Shown piece after piece: positions 44,038-53,101 of a DNA stretch of 64,000 nt. Location: assembly GCA_900540185.1 (NCBI GenBank), contig UQFH01000001.1, forward strand, positions 62,001 to 126,000. Reading direction: 5' to 3'. The position numbers and the translations under genes were made by a program. The notes below the pieces were generated by a model. That model was not told the origin of the DNA, did no database searches, and saw only the letters and a program-made list of their open reading frames with translations. The DNA comes from an uncultured Eubacteriales bacterium. Lineage in GTDB: Bacteria > Bacillota > Clostridia > Tissierellales > Peptoniphilaceae. Positions within the stretch are counted from its first letter, which is position 1. Every line of letters begins with the position of its first letter.

Positions 44038-45424
44038 AATACTTATTTACAATTTCTCTCTTATTTGCATTTAATTCACCCAAATGCTCTATATAATAAA
44101 TGACATCTCTGAATCCGAAAACTCTTCTACAGTCCAAATTCTCATCCACAAACTTTGAAACTGCGCCCATTCCGAAAGCCAAGACATTATTCTCGTCGTT
44201 CATCGAAAGAATATTAAAAATATTTTCTTTTCCTTCTTTTGAAAAACCTATATTTTCAGCCTCTCCCACCTGGCGCTTTTGTCTGTAAAGATAATACGGT
44301 CTGTATGCGTTCTTTCGAAGAATATCATAAATATTTCTTCTATCGATAAATTCATCGTACGAAAAATCCACATTCTGATTTTTGATTCTACTTCCGGTTT
44401 TAAGTGCAAGTGAATGCACCGTAATATTTTCAGGCTCAAGTGCAATGAGTTTTGAAAGTGTGTCCGTCACATCAGCCACGCCTTCTCCTTTAAAACCGAC
44501 AATCATATCCGTGTTTATGTCTATGTCGTAGTTTTTTGCCCTTTCAAATGCTGAGTATATATCCTCAACGGTGTGCTTTCTTCCGATTGCGTCGAGAGTC
44601 TTTTGTTGCATCGACTGCGGATTTATACTTATTCTTGAAACGCCTTCGCTCTTTAAAACCTCAAGAAGCTCAGTAGTTATACTCTCCGGTCTTCCCGCTT
44701 CAAAAGTTATCTCTACCAAATTTTTAAATTTTTCATTTATTACTGACAAAAGTTTTTTTGTCTTTTCAATGCTCAAGGTCGACGGCGTTCCGCCACCGAT
44801 ATAAAGACTGCATGCTTTTTCGGGAGGTAAAATATCATAGCCGTCCTCGATTTCTTTCAAAAGCGTTTCGAAATATTTATCCATCCATTTCCCGAATTTG
44901 TCCATTGTCATGACCGAAAAACTGCAATAGTTGCATCTCGTTTCGCAGAAAGGGATGTGAATATAAATCAAATGATTGTCCTTGTATCTAGTCATCGTTT
45001 TGCGCTCAATCGCATCGATTTCTTCACACAATGCAACTTTGTCGGAGCGCACATGATATCTAGTAGAGAAAATCTCTCTTCCGAGTTCATTTCCATACTG
45101 CTTTTTTGTCCAATTGAAAAAACTTACCGGACGAATGCCCGTGAGTGTTCCCCAAGGCAATTCTTTTTCAAAAGTTTTCGATAGAATTTCATAAATTAAA
45201 ACTTTTGTCGCACGCACTTCGTCGAGCGGAGCAATTTCAGCTTCCCCTTCGTCCAAAAGTTTCTTGTCTTTAAAAAGCTTCAAATGAATCGAATCGTCTT
45301 TTTTTGTTATTTCAAAAAGAATATCTCCCTCATATTCATCAAAAGGTGTGTAGTCAAAAAATGCCTTTATCATTTCCTCCCATGTTCTGTGAGGAGAGAT
45401 GTTGTTGCATTTAATGTCTATCAT
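44033..45424 (-). CDS. hemZ: HemZ-type coproporphyrinogen dehydrogenase-like radical SAM protein
   Basis: This 463-residue protein has a HemZ-specific N-terminal part (about 1-150) containing KELPWGTLTGIRPVSF. The radical SAM domain follows with HIPFCETRCNYCSFSV (CxxxCxxC) and YIGGGTPSTLS. The C-terminal VGEAENIGFS and ILSMNDENNVLAFGMGAVSKF segments match HemN-type enzymes. HemZ is related to oxygen-independent coproporphyrinogen oxidases, but many clostridial copies stand without heme genes, so the reaction is uncertain. It is coupled to the MBL gene by a 1-nt overlap. Confidence 0.87.
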   Translation of the reverse strand: MIDIKCNNISPHRTWEEMIKAFFDYTPFDEYEGDILFEITKKDDSIHLKLFKDKKLLDEGEAEIAPLDEVRATKVLIYEILSKTFEKELPWGTLTGIRPVSFFNWTKKQYGNELGREIFSTRYHVRSDKVALCEEIDAIERKTMTRYKDNHLIYIHIPFCETRCNYCSFSVMTMDKFGKWMDKYFETLLKEIEDGYDILPPEKACSLYIGGGTPSTLSIEKTKKLLSVINEKFKNLVEITFEAGRPESITTELLEVLKSEGVSRISINPQSMQQKTLDAIGRKHTVEDIYSAFERAKNYDIDINTDMIVGFKGEGVADVTDTLSKLIALEPENITVHSLALKTGSRIKNQNVDFSYDEFIDRRNIYDILRKNAYRPYYLYRQKRQVGEAENIGFSKEGKENIFNILSMNDENNVLAFGMGAVSKFVDENLDCRRVFGFRDVIYYIEHLGELNANKREIVNKYL

Positions 45425-46056
45425 TATACCAAACCTGTGATATATGGATTGTTTTCAACTTCAAACTTCATTGTGGATTCCGGTCCGTGTCCAGGATAAA
45501 CAATGAGTTTTCCATCAAATGTATCTCTCATTTTTTTGAGCGATTCATTTAGATGCGACTGGTTTCCCGAATACAAATCGCTCCTTCCAACGCTTCTGTT
45601 AAAAAGTGTGTCGCCAGTAAATACCATTTCATCGTTGTAAAGACAAACGGAACCTTCTGTATGGCCAGGCGTTGCAAGAACTTTAAGTTTTATATCTCCA
45701 AACGCAAGTTCGTCTCCGTCGTTAAAATAGTGGTCACATTTTAAAGTCTTCGCTCCGACAAGAGTCGTTTTTGAAAGATTTTTTTCTGCATCTTCAAACA
45801 AATCTCTTTCCTTTTCACATCCGTAAATCGGAGCGCCGGTAATCTCTCTCAAATCATTCATGCCGGCAATATGGTCGAAATGCCCATGTGTAAGAATTAA
45901 TGCAAGCGGTTTTAAGTCGTGTTCTTTAAGTAACTTTTCAACTTCGTCGGCATCGCCGCCGCAATCTATAACGACAGCTTCTTTGTTGTCATCATATAAA
46001 ATATATGTGTTTGCGCCATATATGCCTAGATTTTTCCTCAATACGTTTAAACTCAT
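45424..46056 (-). CDS. MBL-fold metallohydrolase (glyoxalase II-like)
   Basis: This 210-residue single-domain protein has the metallo-beta-lactamase motif LTHGHFDHIAGM (HxHxDH). Further metal ligands lie in ATPGHTEGSVCLY, VFTGDTLFNRSVGR and VYPGHGPEST. This set is typical of the YqgX/glyoxalase II-like group, whose members cleave thioesters or act in sulfur and aldehyde detoxification. The true substrate is unknown. It starts the hemZ unit; GGAGG precedes its ATG. Confidence 0.88.
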   Translation of the reverse strand: MSLNVLRKNLGIYGANTYILYDDNKEAVVIDCGGDADEVEKLLKEHDLKPLALILTHGHFDHIAGMNDLREITGAPIYGCEKERDLFEDAEKNLSKTTLVGAKTLKCDHYFNDGDELAFGDIKLKVLATPGHTEGSVCLYNDEMVFTGDTLFNRSVGRSDLYSGNQSHLNESLKKMRDTFDGKLIVYPGHGPESTMKFEVENNPYITGLV

Positions 46057-46135
46057 ATAATACCTCCAAATAGAATAAATACATTATTATAATTATAACA
46101 TAATCGTCTCAAAATATACAGTAAAAAGCGAAAAC

Positions 46136-46165
46136 TTAGACATATAACTGAATTTCGTGTATAAT
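46136..46165 (+). promoter_or_regulatory. Promoter of the UvrD-type helicase gene
   Basis: TTAGAC (46136-46141) and TATAAT (46160-46165) are 18 bases apart, 32 bases ahead of the start. AAGGAGGAAGG lies before the ATG. Confidence 0.55.
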
Positions 46166-46197
46166 ATAAATGTTAATTCTACATAAGGAGGAAGGTT

Positions 46198-48015
46198 ATG
46201 CAATTTTCGGAATCACAAATAAAAGCTATTGAGCACGTCGACGGACCTTGTCTTGTGCTTGCAGTTCCGGGCGCCGGAAAAACGACGATACTTATTCAAA
46301 GAATTATAAATCTCGTTAAAGTTCATGGCGTGCTCCCTTCCCAAATACTTGCGCTCACATTCACGCGCGCATCCGCAAACGATATGAAAGAAAGAATTGA
46401 AGAACTCGGCGACGACATAAAAGTTCAAAACATAAAAACCATTCACTCGCTTTGCTATGATATAGTTTCTCTCATGTGTCAAAAGGAAAAGAAACGTTTC
46501 AGAATGATCGAGGACAGGCGCCTAGGAAGTCTAAGATTCGACATTTTAAATCACACGAAGATGCGACTTGAAAAAGCTCCGCTCACGATTGAAGAATATC
46601 GAAATCTTTTGAGTGCAATAAGCAATATGAAGACTCTCGGCTCTCCGGCATCTTCCGAAGACCGCGCGATGATTTTAAACAATTTCGAAGAATACTACAA
46701 CGACTATGAGAATTATAAATCTAAAAAGGATTTATATGACTTCGATGACCTTCTAATTGTTGCGGACAAACTTTTAAAAGAAAATGCGGAAATAAGAAAC
46801 CATTACAAAAATAAATTCAAATACATCTCTCTTGACGAAGCGCAAGACACTTCAAAAATTCAGTGGTCAATCATAAAAAGCCTCCTCACTTCAAAAGAAA
46901 ATCTTTTTGCAGTTGCGGACGACGACCAAAGTATCTATCGTTTTCGCGGTGCAAACCCGGAAATGCTTATGCGCTTCGGCGAAGAATTTAAAAATGCAAA
47001 AATCATTTATCTCGAAACAAATTATCGCTCGAGATTTGAAATCGTAAATTCTGCATCGAAACTAATAAAAAACAACAATATCAGGTACAAGAAAAATATA
47101 TGCGCCGACAAGGACAAGTCCTCGACTGTAAAAGTGCGAATAATGAAATCCCGCAAATCGCAGTACGACCACATTATAAAGACGATTAAGGATATAGACG
47201 GTGAAGTTGCTCTGATTTATCGAAACAATCTTTCCGCAGTTGCGCTTATGGATGCGCTTGACCGCGAAATGATTTCGTTTGAACTCAAAGACCACAACAT
47301 CGATTTTTTCAATCAAGTCGTATACAAAGATATAACGGATATTTTAAAGTTCTTTAATGACTCGTCGGATATCGAAAGCTATTCAAATGTCTATTTTAAA
47401 CTCAAGGGTTATATCTCGAGAAAAGAGATAAATTCCATAAAAAATACGCCCGGTGAAACATATTTCGAAAAGATTTACAACAATTTTGAAGTGCCTTCAT
47501 ACAAAAAAGAGCTCATCGAAGAGCTCGAGTATTCAAGACGCGCGCTTCTCAAAAATTTTTCGAAAAACGGTCTTGACATTTTGCTAAATCACTGCGGCTA
47601 TCTAGATTATCTAAACCACTTCAAGCGTTTAAACAACCGCGGGCTCGAAGGATATATGAGACATTTCAGAACCCTTAGAATCATTTCAAACAGTTGCAGA
47701 GATATCGAAGATTTTTTGAATCGCCTTGAGGACATCAAGAATATGGCGGTACGAGAAAGTAGAAGCGAGATAAAACTCATGAGTATGCATGCTTCAAAGG
47801 GACTCGAGTTCGACACAGTTATACTCTTGGACCTTTTAAACAGCGAGATTCCGGGCGAACACATAACTAAGAATGAGCTGGAAGAAGAACGCAGGCTTCT
47901 CTACGTCGGAATGACACGTGCGAAGGAAAATCTTTTTATGTATGCATATAAAAATGACGGCAACCAAGAATTTAAAATTTCCAGATTTTTGGATGAACTT
48001 AAAAGCGGAAAATAA
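46198..48015 (+). CDS. UvrD/PcrA-type superfamily I DNA helicase (short form)
   Basis: This is a 3'-5' helicase-type ATPase of 605 residues. Motif I is AVPGAGKTTILIQRI, Ia region LTFTRASANDMKERI, II DEAQDTSKIQW, III DDDQSIYRFRGA, IV NYRSRFEI, V MSMHASKGLEFDTVIL and VI VGMTRAKENLFMY. All core motifs are intact. It is well short of typical PcrA/UvrD (about 720-740), with reduced 1B/2B regions and no C-terminal extension. It may be a PcrA substitute or a second, specialised helicase. It is monocistronic, with a good ribosome site. Confidence 0.9.
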   Translation: MQFSESQIKAIEHVDGPCLVLAVPGAGKTTILIQRIINLVKVHGVLPSQILALTFTRASANDMKERIEELGDDIKVQNIKTIHSLCYDIVSLMCQKEKKRFRMIEDRRLGSLRFDILNHTKMRLEKAPLTIEEYRNLLSAISNMKTLGSPASSEDRAMILNNFEEYYNDYENYKSKKDLYDFDDLLIVADKLLKENAEIRNHYKNKFKYISLDEAQDTSKIQWSIIKSLLTSKENLFAVADDDQSIYRFRGANPEMLMRFGEEFKNAKIIYLETNYRSRFEIVNSASKLIKNNNIRYKKNICADKDKSSTVKVRIMKSRKSQYDHIIKTIKDIDGEVALIYRNNLSAVALMDALDREMISFELKDHNIDFFNQVVYKDITDILKFFNDSSDIESYSNVYFKLKGYISRKEINSIKNTPGETYFEKIYNNFEVPSYKKELIEELEYSRRALLKNFSKNGLDILLNHCGYLDYLNHFKRLNNRGLEGYMRHFRTLRIISNSCRDIEDFLNRLEDIKNMAVRESRSEIKLMSMHASKGLEFDTVILLDLLNSEIPGEHITKNELEEERRLLYVGMTRAKENLFMYAYKNDGNQEFKISRFLDELKSGK

Positions 48016-48106
48016 AATTAATTTCGCCTCAAATTTTTCATTTCATAAATAGTTTTACAATTTAAATTACGCAATAAATTTTCCATAAAAACAACTCAAC
48101 AACCAA

Positions 48107-48140
48107 AAACCGGATTGATTTTACTCAACCCGGTTTCTTT
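48107..48140. terminator. Bidirectional terminator between the helicase and EF-G-like genes
   Basis: AAACCGG-TTGA pairs with TCAA-CCGGTTT around a TTTTAC loop with one A-C mismatch. Plus continues TTTCTTTTG and minus continues with five T after the stem, so it can serve both convergent genes. The rest of the 157-base spacer shows nothing else. Confidence 0.75.
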
Positions 48141-48172
48141 TGTACATAATCTATATATTTTTTGTATCCCTA

Positions 48173-50230
48173 TTACTTGTTTTCACTAGCTTCTTCGATT
48201 TTCTTTGCAATTTCTTGCGGAACTTGTTCATAGCGAACGAAATCCATTTCAAACGATCCTCTCGATTGAGTCATTGCTCTCAAATCGATTGCGTATTGGA
48301 ACATTTCAGCGTGCGGTGCTTCAGCGATAATCTTTTGGCTACCGTCTCTTTGTTGTTCCATTCCGAGAATTCTTCCGCGACGTTTATTCATATCGCCCAT
48401 AACATCTCCCATATATTCTTCAGGAATTGAAATTTCAGCTTTTACAATAGGCTCCAATAGAACCGGTGCTGCTTCTTCCATACCTTTTTTGAAGGCGAGT
48501 TGTGCGGCAATTTTAAACGAAACTTCGTTCGAGTCGACGTCGTGATAACTTCCATCATACAAAACTGCCTTCATATGAACTACAGGATATCCTGCAAGAA
48601 TTCCATGTTCAATTGATTCTCTCAAACCTTTTTCAACAGCCGGGAAGTAGTTCTTTGGAACTGCGCCTCCGAAAACTTCTTCATCAAATACAAAGTCTTC
48701 ATCACACGGTTCAAATCTAATCCAAACGTCACCATATTGACCTGCGCCGCCGGATTGTTTTTTATGTTTACCTTGAACAGATGCAACTTTCGTGATTGTT
48801 TCTCTGTATGCAATTTTCGGATTTTTCAGTTCAACATCAACGCCAAATCTGTTTAAGAGCTTGTCTTGAATAACTTGAAGTTGCATATTTCCTTGACCGC
48901 CGATTAAAAGTTCTTTTGTTTCGCTGTTTCTTTCTATTACAAACGACGGGTCTTCGTCATGTAGCTTAAACAAACTTTGAGCCATCTTGTCTTCGTCGCC
49001 TTGTTTCTTAGCATAAACAGCCATAAAGAGTGTCGGTTTCGGATATCTTAGCGGTTCATATACAATCGGATTTTCTGCATCGCAAATAGTATCCCCTGTT
49101 TCAGTGTATTGAAGCTTTGACATCGCACCGATATCACCTGCAACAATCTCGTCGGTATCAATTTGCGTCTTTCCTCTTAGATAAAAGAGTCCGCCCATCT
49201 TTTCGGTCTTGTCTTTTCCGGAGTTATATAAAACTGTGTTCTTTGTAATCTTGCCAGAGAGAACTTTAAATAGTGAAAGTTTTCCAACAAACGGGTCGAC
49301 AATTGTCTTGAATACAACTGCAGAGAACTTGTCGTTCACGTCGGTTGTTCTTTCTATAATTTGTTCGTCCCAAATACCTTTTTGAGTCGGGTGATCCTTC
49401 GGACTTGGAATATATCTCATAACCGCATCCAAAATTCTCTTTACTCCGATGCCTTCCGTAGCCACTCCAATAAAGAGCGGGCAAAGTTCTCCGGATGCGA
49501 CAGCCGTTTTTATACCTCTGATAAATTCTTCTTGCGTGAACGGCTCGTCAGCAAAATATTTTTCCATGAGTTCTTCATCACTTTCAGCGACGATTTCGTT
49601 CAGAGCCAAAATATATTTTTCGCATTTATCAATCAATTCTTGCGGAGCGTCTTCAACAATTCCGTCCGGACCGTCGAACTTATGATATTTCTTATCCAAA
49701 ACATCATAGCAACCTTTAAATTCATCCCCGTCGCCGATTGGAATTGTAAACGGAATGACCTTGTCTCCGAGTTTTTGTTTTATAGTTTGATAGACCTTTT
49801 CAAATTTTACATTATCTTTGTCCATCTTGTTTAAAAATATAAGTCTCGGTGTGTTGTATTTTTCAACGTTGTTCCAAGCCTTTTCAGTTCCGACTTCAAC
49901 TCCCGCTTGGGCGTCGATGATAATAACGGAACCGTCCGAAACTCTTTTTGCTCCATACATTTCAGCAATAAAGTCGAAATAACCCGGTGTGTCCAAGATA
50001 TTGTATTTGATGTTGTTGTATTCAACCGGTATTACAGAAGTTCCGATTGAAACACCTCTACTCATTTCTTCCTTGTCAAAGTCGGAAACGGTGTTTTTAT
50101 CTTCAACTCTTCCTTGTCTTGAAGTCACACCCGTTGCAAACAATGCTCCTTCGGTAAAAGTTGTTTTACCGGAGCTTGAGTGCCCCAAAAGGGATATGTT
50201 TCTGATGTTATCCGCAGTATATGCTTTCAT
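48173..50230 (-). CDS. Elongation factor G paralogue (EF-G-like GTPase)
   Basis: This 685-residue translational GTPase has all five EF-G domains. G1 is LGHSSSGKTTF (S-rich, unlike the AHIDAGKT of true EF-G), G2 RGVSIGTSV, G3 DTPGYFDF and G4 NKMDKDN. Domain IV includes KKQSGGAGQYGDVWIRFEP, and domain V ends in DFVRYEQVP. The altered P-loop and switch place it among the FusA2-like paralogues found in many anaerobes. Their role is unclear; specialised translocation or recycling has been suggested. It has its own extended -10 promoter and about 100 bases of leader. It stands far from any rps/fusA cluster, so the main fusA is presumably elsewhere. Confidence 0.9.
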   Translation of the reverse strand: MKAYTADNIRNISLLGHSSSGKTTFTEGALFATGVTSRQGRVEDKNTVSDFDKEEMSRGVSIGTSVIPVEYNNIKYNILDTPGYFDFIAEMYGAKRVSDGSVIIIDAQAGVEVGTEKAWNNVEKYNTPRLIFLNKMDKDNVKFEKVYQTIKQKLGDKVIPFTIPIGDGDEFKGCYDVLDKKYHKFDGPDGIVEDAPQELIDKCEKYILALNEIVAESDEELMEKYFADEPFTQEEFIRGIKTAVASGELCPLFIGVATEGIGVKRILDAVMRYIPSPKDHPTQKGIWDEQIIERTTDVNDKFSAVVFKTIVDPFVGKLSLFKVLSGKITKNTVLYNSGKDKTEKMGGLFYLRGKTQIDTDEIVAGDIGAMSKLQYTETGDTICDAENPIVYEPLRYPKPTLFMAVYAKKQGDEDKMAQSLFKLHDEDPSFVIERNSETKELLIGGQGNMQLQVIQDKLLNRFGVDVELKNPKIAYRETITKVASVQGKHKKQSGGAGQYGDVWIRFEPCDEDFVFDEEVFGGAVPKNYFPAVEKGLRESIEHGILAGYPVVHMKAVLYDGSYHDVDSNEVSFKIAAQLAFKKGMEEAAPVLLEPIVKAEISIPEEYMGDVMGDMNKRRGRILGMEQQRDGSQKIIAEAPHAEMFQYAIDLRAMTQSRGSFEMDFVRYEQVPQEIAKKIEEASENK

Positions 50231-50335
50231 GTTAATCCTCCTTATTTTAAGAAAAATAATATATTTGATTTATAAAACATTTCGAAATATAAATATATGC
50301 TATGTAATCTAAATCACATTTTTCTTATTAGTTTC

Positions 50336-50341
50336 ATTATA
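50336..50341 (-). promoter_or_regulatory. Extended -10 promoter of the EF-G-like gene
   Basis: The minus strand reads TGGTATAAT, an extended -10 (TGnTATAAT), 106 bases before the start. The -35 region (TTTATT) is poor, as is common with extended -10 promoters. Confidence 0.55.
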
Positions 50342-50380
50342 CCACATCCAAATTTTAAAATAAAGGTATTTGAATGACTG

Positions 50381-50410
50381 AGTTACATAAATTGAAATTT
50401 TTTTGTAACT
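50381..50410. repeat. Inverted repeat upstream of the EF-G-like gene promoter
   Basis: AGTTACA (50381-50387) and TGTAACT (50404-50410) are perfect 7-bp arms around a 16-base AT-rich centre, 40 bases upstream of the -10 element. It could be an operator. The same TGTAAC word makes up the repeats ahead of oppB. Confidence 0.4.
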
Positions 50411-50432
50411 AAATAATATATACCCAATAAAT

Positions 50433-50465
50433 AAAAAAATAAAAGACTTCAAACGAAATCTTTTA
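50433..50465 (-). terminator. Terminator of queG
   Basis: TAAAAGA-TTC pairs with GAA-TCTTTTA around GTTT on the minus strand, followed by seven T. It abuts the queG stop codon. Confidence 0.75.
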
Positions 50466-51416
50466 TTAAATAAAATCAGAAAAATATTTTAAAATATATT
50501 CCTTTGTAATATTGTCCTTTCTAAGCTCCTCTTTCAAATACTTTACAATCGAATCGTCATTTATATTGTGTGCTCTTATGATTGCATTTCTCTTTACAAT
50601 CGAGCGTCCTCTCCAAAAAAATGCCTTTTCGCCATATTTATTTTTAAACTCTTTGTTGGATAGCGTAAACAAATCCTCATAACTCATCTCGTCGCCCGAT
50701 AAAAATTCACTCATGCCTTTCGGTTTTTCGAAATTATACGGACATACTTTTTGACAAATATCGCATCCATAAAATGTTTTAATATTTTTTTCAAGTTCCG
50801 GGTCCGGTGTTTTCGTTTGAGTGAGATGTGAAAGACATCTCATCGGGCGAAATTCCCCTTCTCTTATTGCAGAGGTTGGACACGCTTTTATACACCTCGA
50901 GCAATTTAGACAAATCGGCTGTTTGAATTTGCTTATATCATACGGTATAAATTTTTCAAATTTCAAATCTGTGAGCACATATCCGATAAAGAAAAAACTT
51001 CCAATATTCGGATTTATCAAACAACCGTTTTTCCCAATAAAACCAAGCCCAGCTTCAATCGCAAGTGTACGGTCAAAAAGTGGTCCCGTGTCTGAATAAC
51101 ATGCAAAGTTTCCAAGACTCATAAGCTCGCTCAGCTCTTTAATCTTTTCCCTAAAAACAATGTGATAGTCCTTTTCATTTGAGCCGATTGACATGCTTCC
51201 GCTTTTTAAAATTTCCGGGCGATAGTTCATAAGTAAAACAATGATCGAGTTAAATGCGCTCATATCAAAATTGTTTTTAATTTGACTTTCATTGTAGTAG
51301 TCGATAAGCTCCGGATTGTAATCGGGCTGCGAATAATCTGACGTCGGTATTATTCCGAACTCCGTAAATCCTAAAATTTTTAAATTTTCCTGAAGTTTAA
51401 AAAGATTACTTTCCAT
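50466..51416 (-). CDS. queG: Epoxyqueuosine reductase
   Basis: QueG reduces epoxyqueuosine to queuosine in tRNA using cobalamin and two 4Fe-4S clusters. The 316-residue product has the ferredoxin-type pair CLNCSRCIKACPTSAI and GCDICQKVCPYN. An N-terminal cobalamin-binding part is present, including YSDTGPLFDRTLAIEAGLGFIGKNGCLI with the catalytic-Asp region. It is shorter than the 370-380 residues of many homologues, missing part of the C-terminal HEAT-like repeat domain. No other queuosine genes are seen nearby. Confidence 0.92.
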   Translation of the reverse strand: MESNLFKLQENLKILGFTEFGIIPTSDYSQPDYNPELIDYYNESQIKNNFDMSAFNSIIVLLMNYRPEILKSGSMSIGSNEKDYHIVFREKIKELSELMSLGNFACYSDTGPLFDRTLAIEAGLGFIGKNGCLINPNIGSFFFIGYVLTDLKFEKFIPYDISKFKQPICLNCSRCIKACPTSAIREGEFRPMRCLSHLTQTKTPDPELEKNIKTFYGCDICQKVCPYNFEKPKGMSEFLSGDEMSYEDLFTLSNKEFKNKYGEKAFFWRGRSIVKRNAIIRAHNINDDSIVKYLKEELRKDNITKEYILKYFSDFI

Positions 51417-51468
51417 AGATTCATTTTATCATTTTATATAAAAATTTTCCATTTCAATTTTTTTCTGA

Positions 51469-51474
51469 TATAAT
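51469..51474 (+). promoter_or_regulatory. -10 element of rodA
   Basis: A perfect TATAAT at 51469-51474 lies 28 bases ahead of the rodA ATG; a weak TTTCCA lies 17 bases upstream of it. It is divergent from queG. Confidence 0.45.
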
Positions 51475-51502
51475 GTATAATATATTTGTTGGGAGAGATT
51501 TT

Positions 51503-52642
51503 ATGTTTTTTGATAAAAAGAAAACTTACAAAAGAATAGATTATTTTTTGATTGCGGTGGTGCTGGCGCTTCTTGCATTCGGTCTCGTAATGGTAAATTC
51601 AACAACCATGAGCTACGGTGCGGCAAAACACTCGAGCTATATGCGCTCGCAAGGACTTTCTACAATACTCGGGCTTATCGTCATGGCGATTCTTGTAATA
51701 ACACCGCCTGAATTGATAAAAAAGCTTGCATGGCCAATTTATATTGTGTGCGTCGGTGTTCTTCTTGCAACACTACTTTTCGGTATAACTTACTCGGGCT
51801 CGAGGTCTTGGCTTGGAACCGATTCATTCAAATTTCAACCTTCTGAGTTTGTAAAAGTAGGACTTATCGTGTCTTTGGCGGCATTTATGGATAAAAATAA
51901 AGAAAAGTTGAACGAACCGTTTACCCTTATAAAACTTCTTGTACTTGCTTTTATTCCGGTTGCATTTATTTTAAAACAACCGGACTTCGGTACCGCTGTT
52001 GTTTTTATGGGAATTATCGCCACCATGTTTTTTATCGGCGGCATTCACTGGAAATATATTTTAATTGCGATAGGTTCCGTACTTGTCTACCTTCCGGTCC
52101 ATTGGTTCAATATGGACGAGTATGCAAGAGAGAGAATCTTTGACTTTTTGGAGCCTGAAAGAGACACTCTCGGTACGGGAATGCAAGCCTATATCGGAAA
52201 AATAAGTTTGTCATCGGGTAAATTCAGAGGGCGCGGTTTGTACAACGGTGTACAAAATCAAGGAAACTTTTTGATGCTTAAGCACTCGGATTTTATATTC
52301 CCTATGATTGGAGAAGAACTTGGATTTTTAGGCGGTGCGCTGCTTCTTGTTTTATATTTTTTGCTGCTTACAAGAATTCTTCATATTTCAAGACACTCAG
52401 ATTATTTTTCAAAAGTTTTATCCATCGGTGTTTTTGCAATGTTTTTAATTCATATTTGGGAAAATATAGCCATGACAATGGGTCTTATGCCGGTAACCGG
52501 CATTCCTCTTCCGTTAATTTCGTCGGGAGGAACATTTCAAATAGCAAATCTTATTAGTATTGGGTTAATTTTGGGTATAAAGTATCATGAGGGGACAAAC
52601 AATATCTCCTCCGGTAAAAAAATAGACAGTCTTTTGACATAG
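51503..52642 (+). CDS. rodA: Peptidoglycan polymerase RodA (SEDS family)
   Basis: RodA polymerises lipid II glycan strands during wall growth, with a class B penicillin-binding protein. The 379-residue membrane protein has about ten helices, the family region GSRSWLGTDSFKFQPSEFVKVGLI, the LKQPDFGTAVVF segment and the C-terminal PLISSGGTFQIANLISIGLILG. ATG 51503 follows GGGAGAG; the upstream in-frame ATG at 51473 overlaps the -10 element and is rejected. It is followed by the wHTH gene after 12 bases. RodA is preferred to FtsW by these loops; if the organism is a coccus it may act mostly in peripheral or septal growth. Confidence 0.9.
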   Translation: MFFDKKKTYKRIDYFLIAVVLALLAFGLVMVNSTTMSYGAAKHSSYMRSQGLSTILGLIVMAILVITPPELIKKLAWPIYIVCVGVLLATLLFGITYSGSRSWLGTDSFKFQPSEFVKVGLIVSLAAFMDKNKEKLNEPFTLIKLLVLAFIPVAFILKQPDFGTAVVFMGIIATMFFIGGIHWKYILIAIGSVLVYLPVHWFNMDEYARERIFDFLEPERDTLGTGMQAYIGKISLSSGKFRGRGLYNGVQNQGNFLMLKHSDFIFPMIGEELGFLGGALLLVLYFLLLTRILHISRHSDYFSKVLSIGVFAMFLIHIWENIAMTMGLMPVTGIPLPLISSGGTFQIANLISIGLILGIKYHEGTNNISSGKKIDSLLT

Positions 52643-52654
52643 AAAGGAGAAGTT

Positions 52655-53101
52655 ATGATAACATATGAAATGCTGTTGGAATCAGCAGTTTTAAATGACA
52701 TTCATAAAAAACAAGATTCAAAAATATCTTATTATACTGTATGTCAGGATTTGCGGGACCTATGCCCTGCCACTTCCAAAATCGTAAAAACTATTATCGA
52801 TTTTAAACGTCAAAATATAATTGAAGAAAAAAATGATAATAACGCAAAATATCTTACTCTTACAAATGAGGGAGTGAAATATATGAATGAACTTTCAAAT
52901 GAGCTTTCAGCTCAAGTTGTAACCATGAAAAAATATTACAACCACAACAGCGATGTTAAAAACGATACAGTTATAATAAACAATGACAACTCTGTTGAGT
53001 ATGCATCGTTCGGAAAAAATATAAAGGAGACGAAACTAACGGAAGATAATATTTCCGGCGGATTTGTCGAAGCCAAAGGAGGTAATGATAATGAAAAGTA
53101 A
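52655..53101 (+). CDS. Winged-helix protein of unassigned family
   Basis: This 148-residue protein has an N-terminal helix-turn-helix (about 1-85): SAVLNDIHKKQDSKISYYTV, then VKTIIDFKRQNIIEE and the wing-like AKYLTLTNEGVKYMNEL. This last part recalls PadR/MarR-type winged helices, but the recognition region does not fit PadR clearly. The C-terminal third (about 100-148) is polar, Asn/Lys-rich and apparently disordered. GAAAGGAG precedes ATG 52655. The next gene, of the DUF1700 type, overlaps it; PadR plus DUF1700 pairs are common in Firmicutes, so it may be a divergent regulator of that kind. Confidence 0.65.
   Translation: MITYEMLLESAVLNDIHKKQDSKISYYTVCQDLRDLCPATSKIVKTIIDFKRQNIIEEKNDNNAKYLTLTNEGVKYMNELSNELSAQVVTMKKYYNHNSDVKNDTVIINNDNSVEYASFGKNIKETKLTEDNISGGFVEAKGGNDNEK

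Noticed and set aside
52655..53101. Naming the wHTH gene as PadR
   Set aside because: Context (a DUF1700-like gene follows) suggests it, but the sequence does not show clear PadR motifs.
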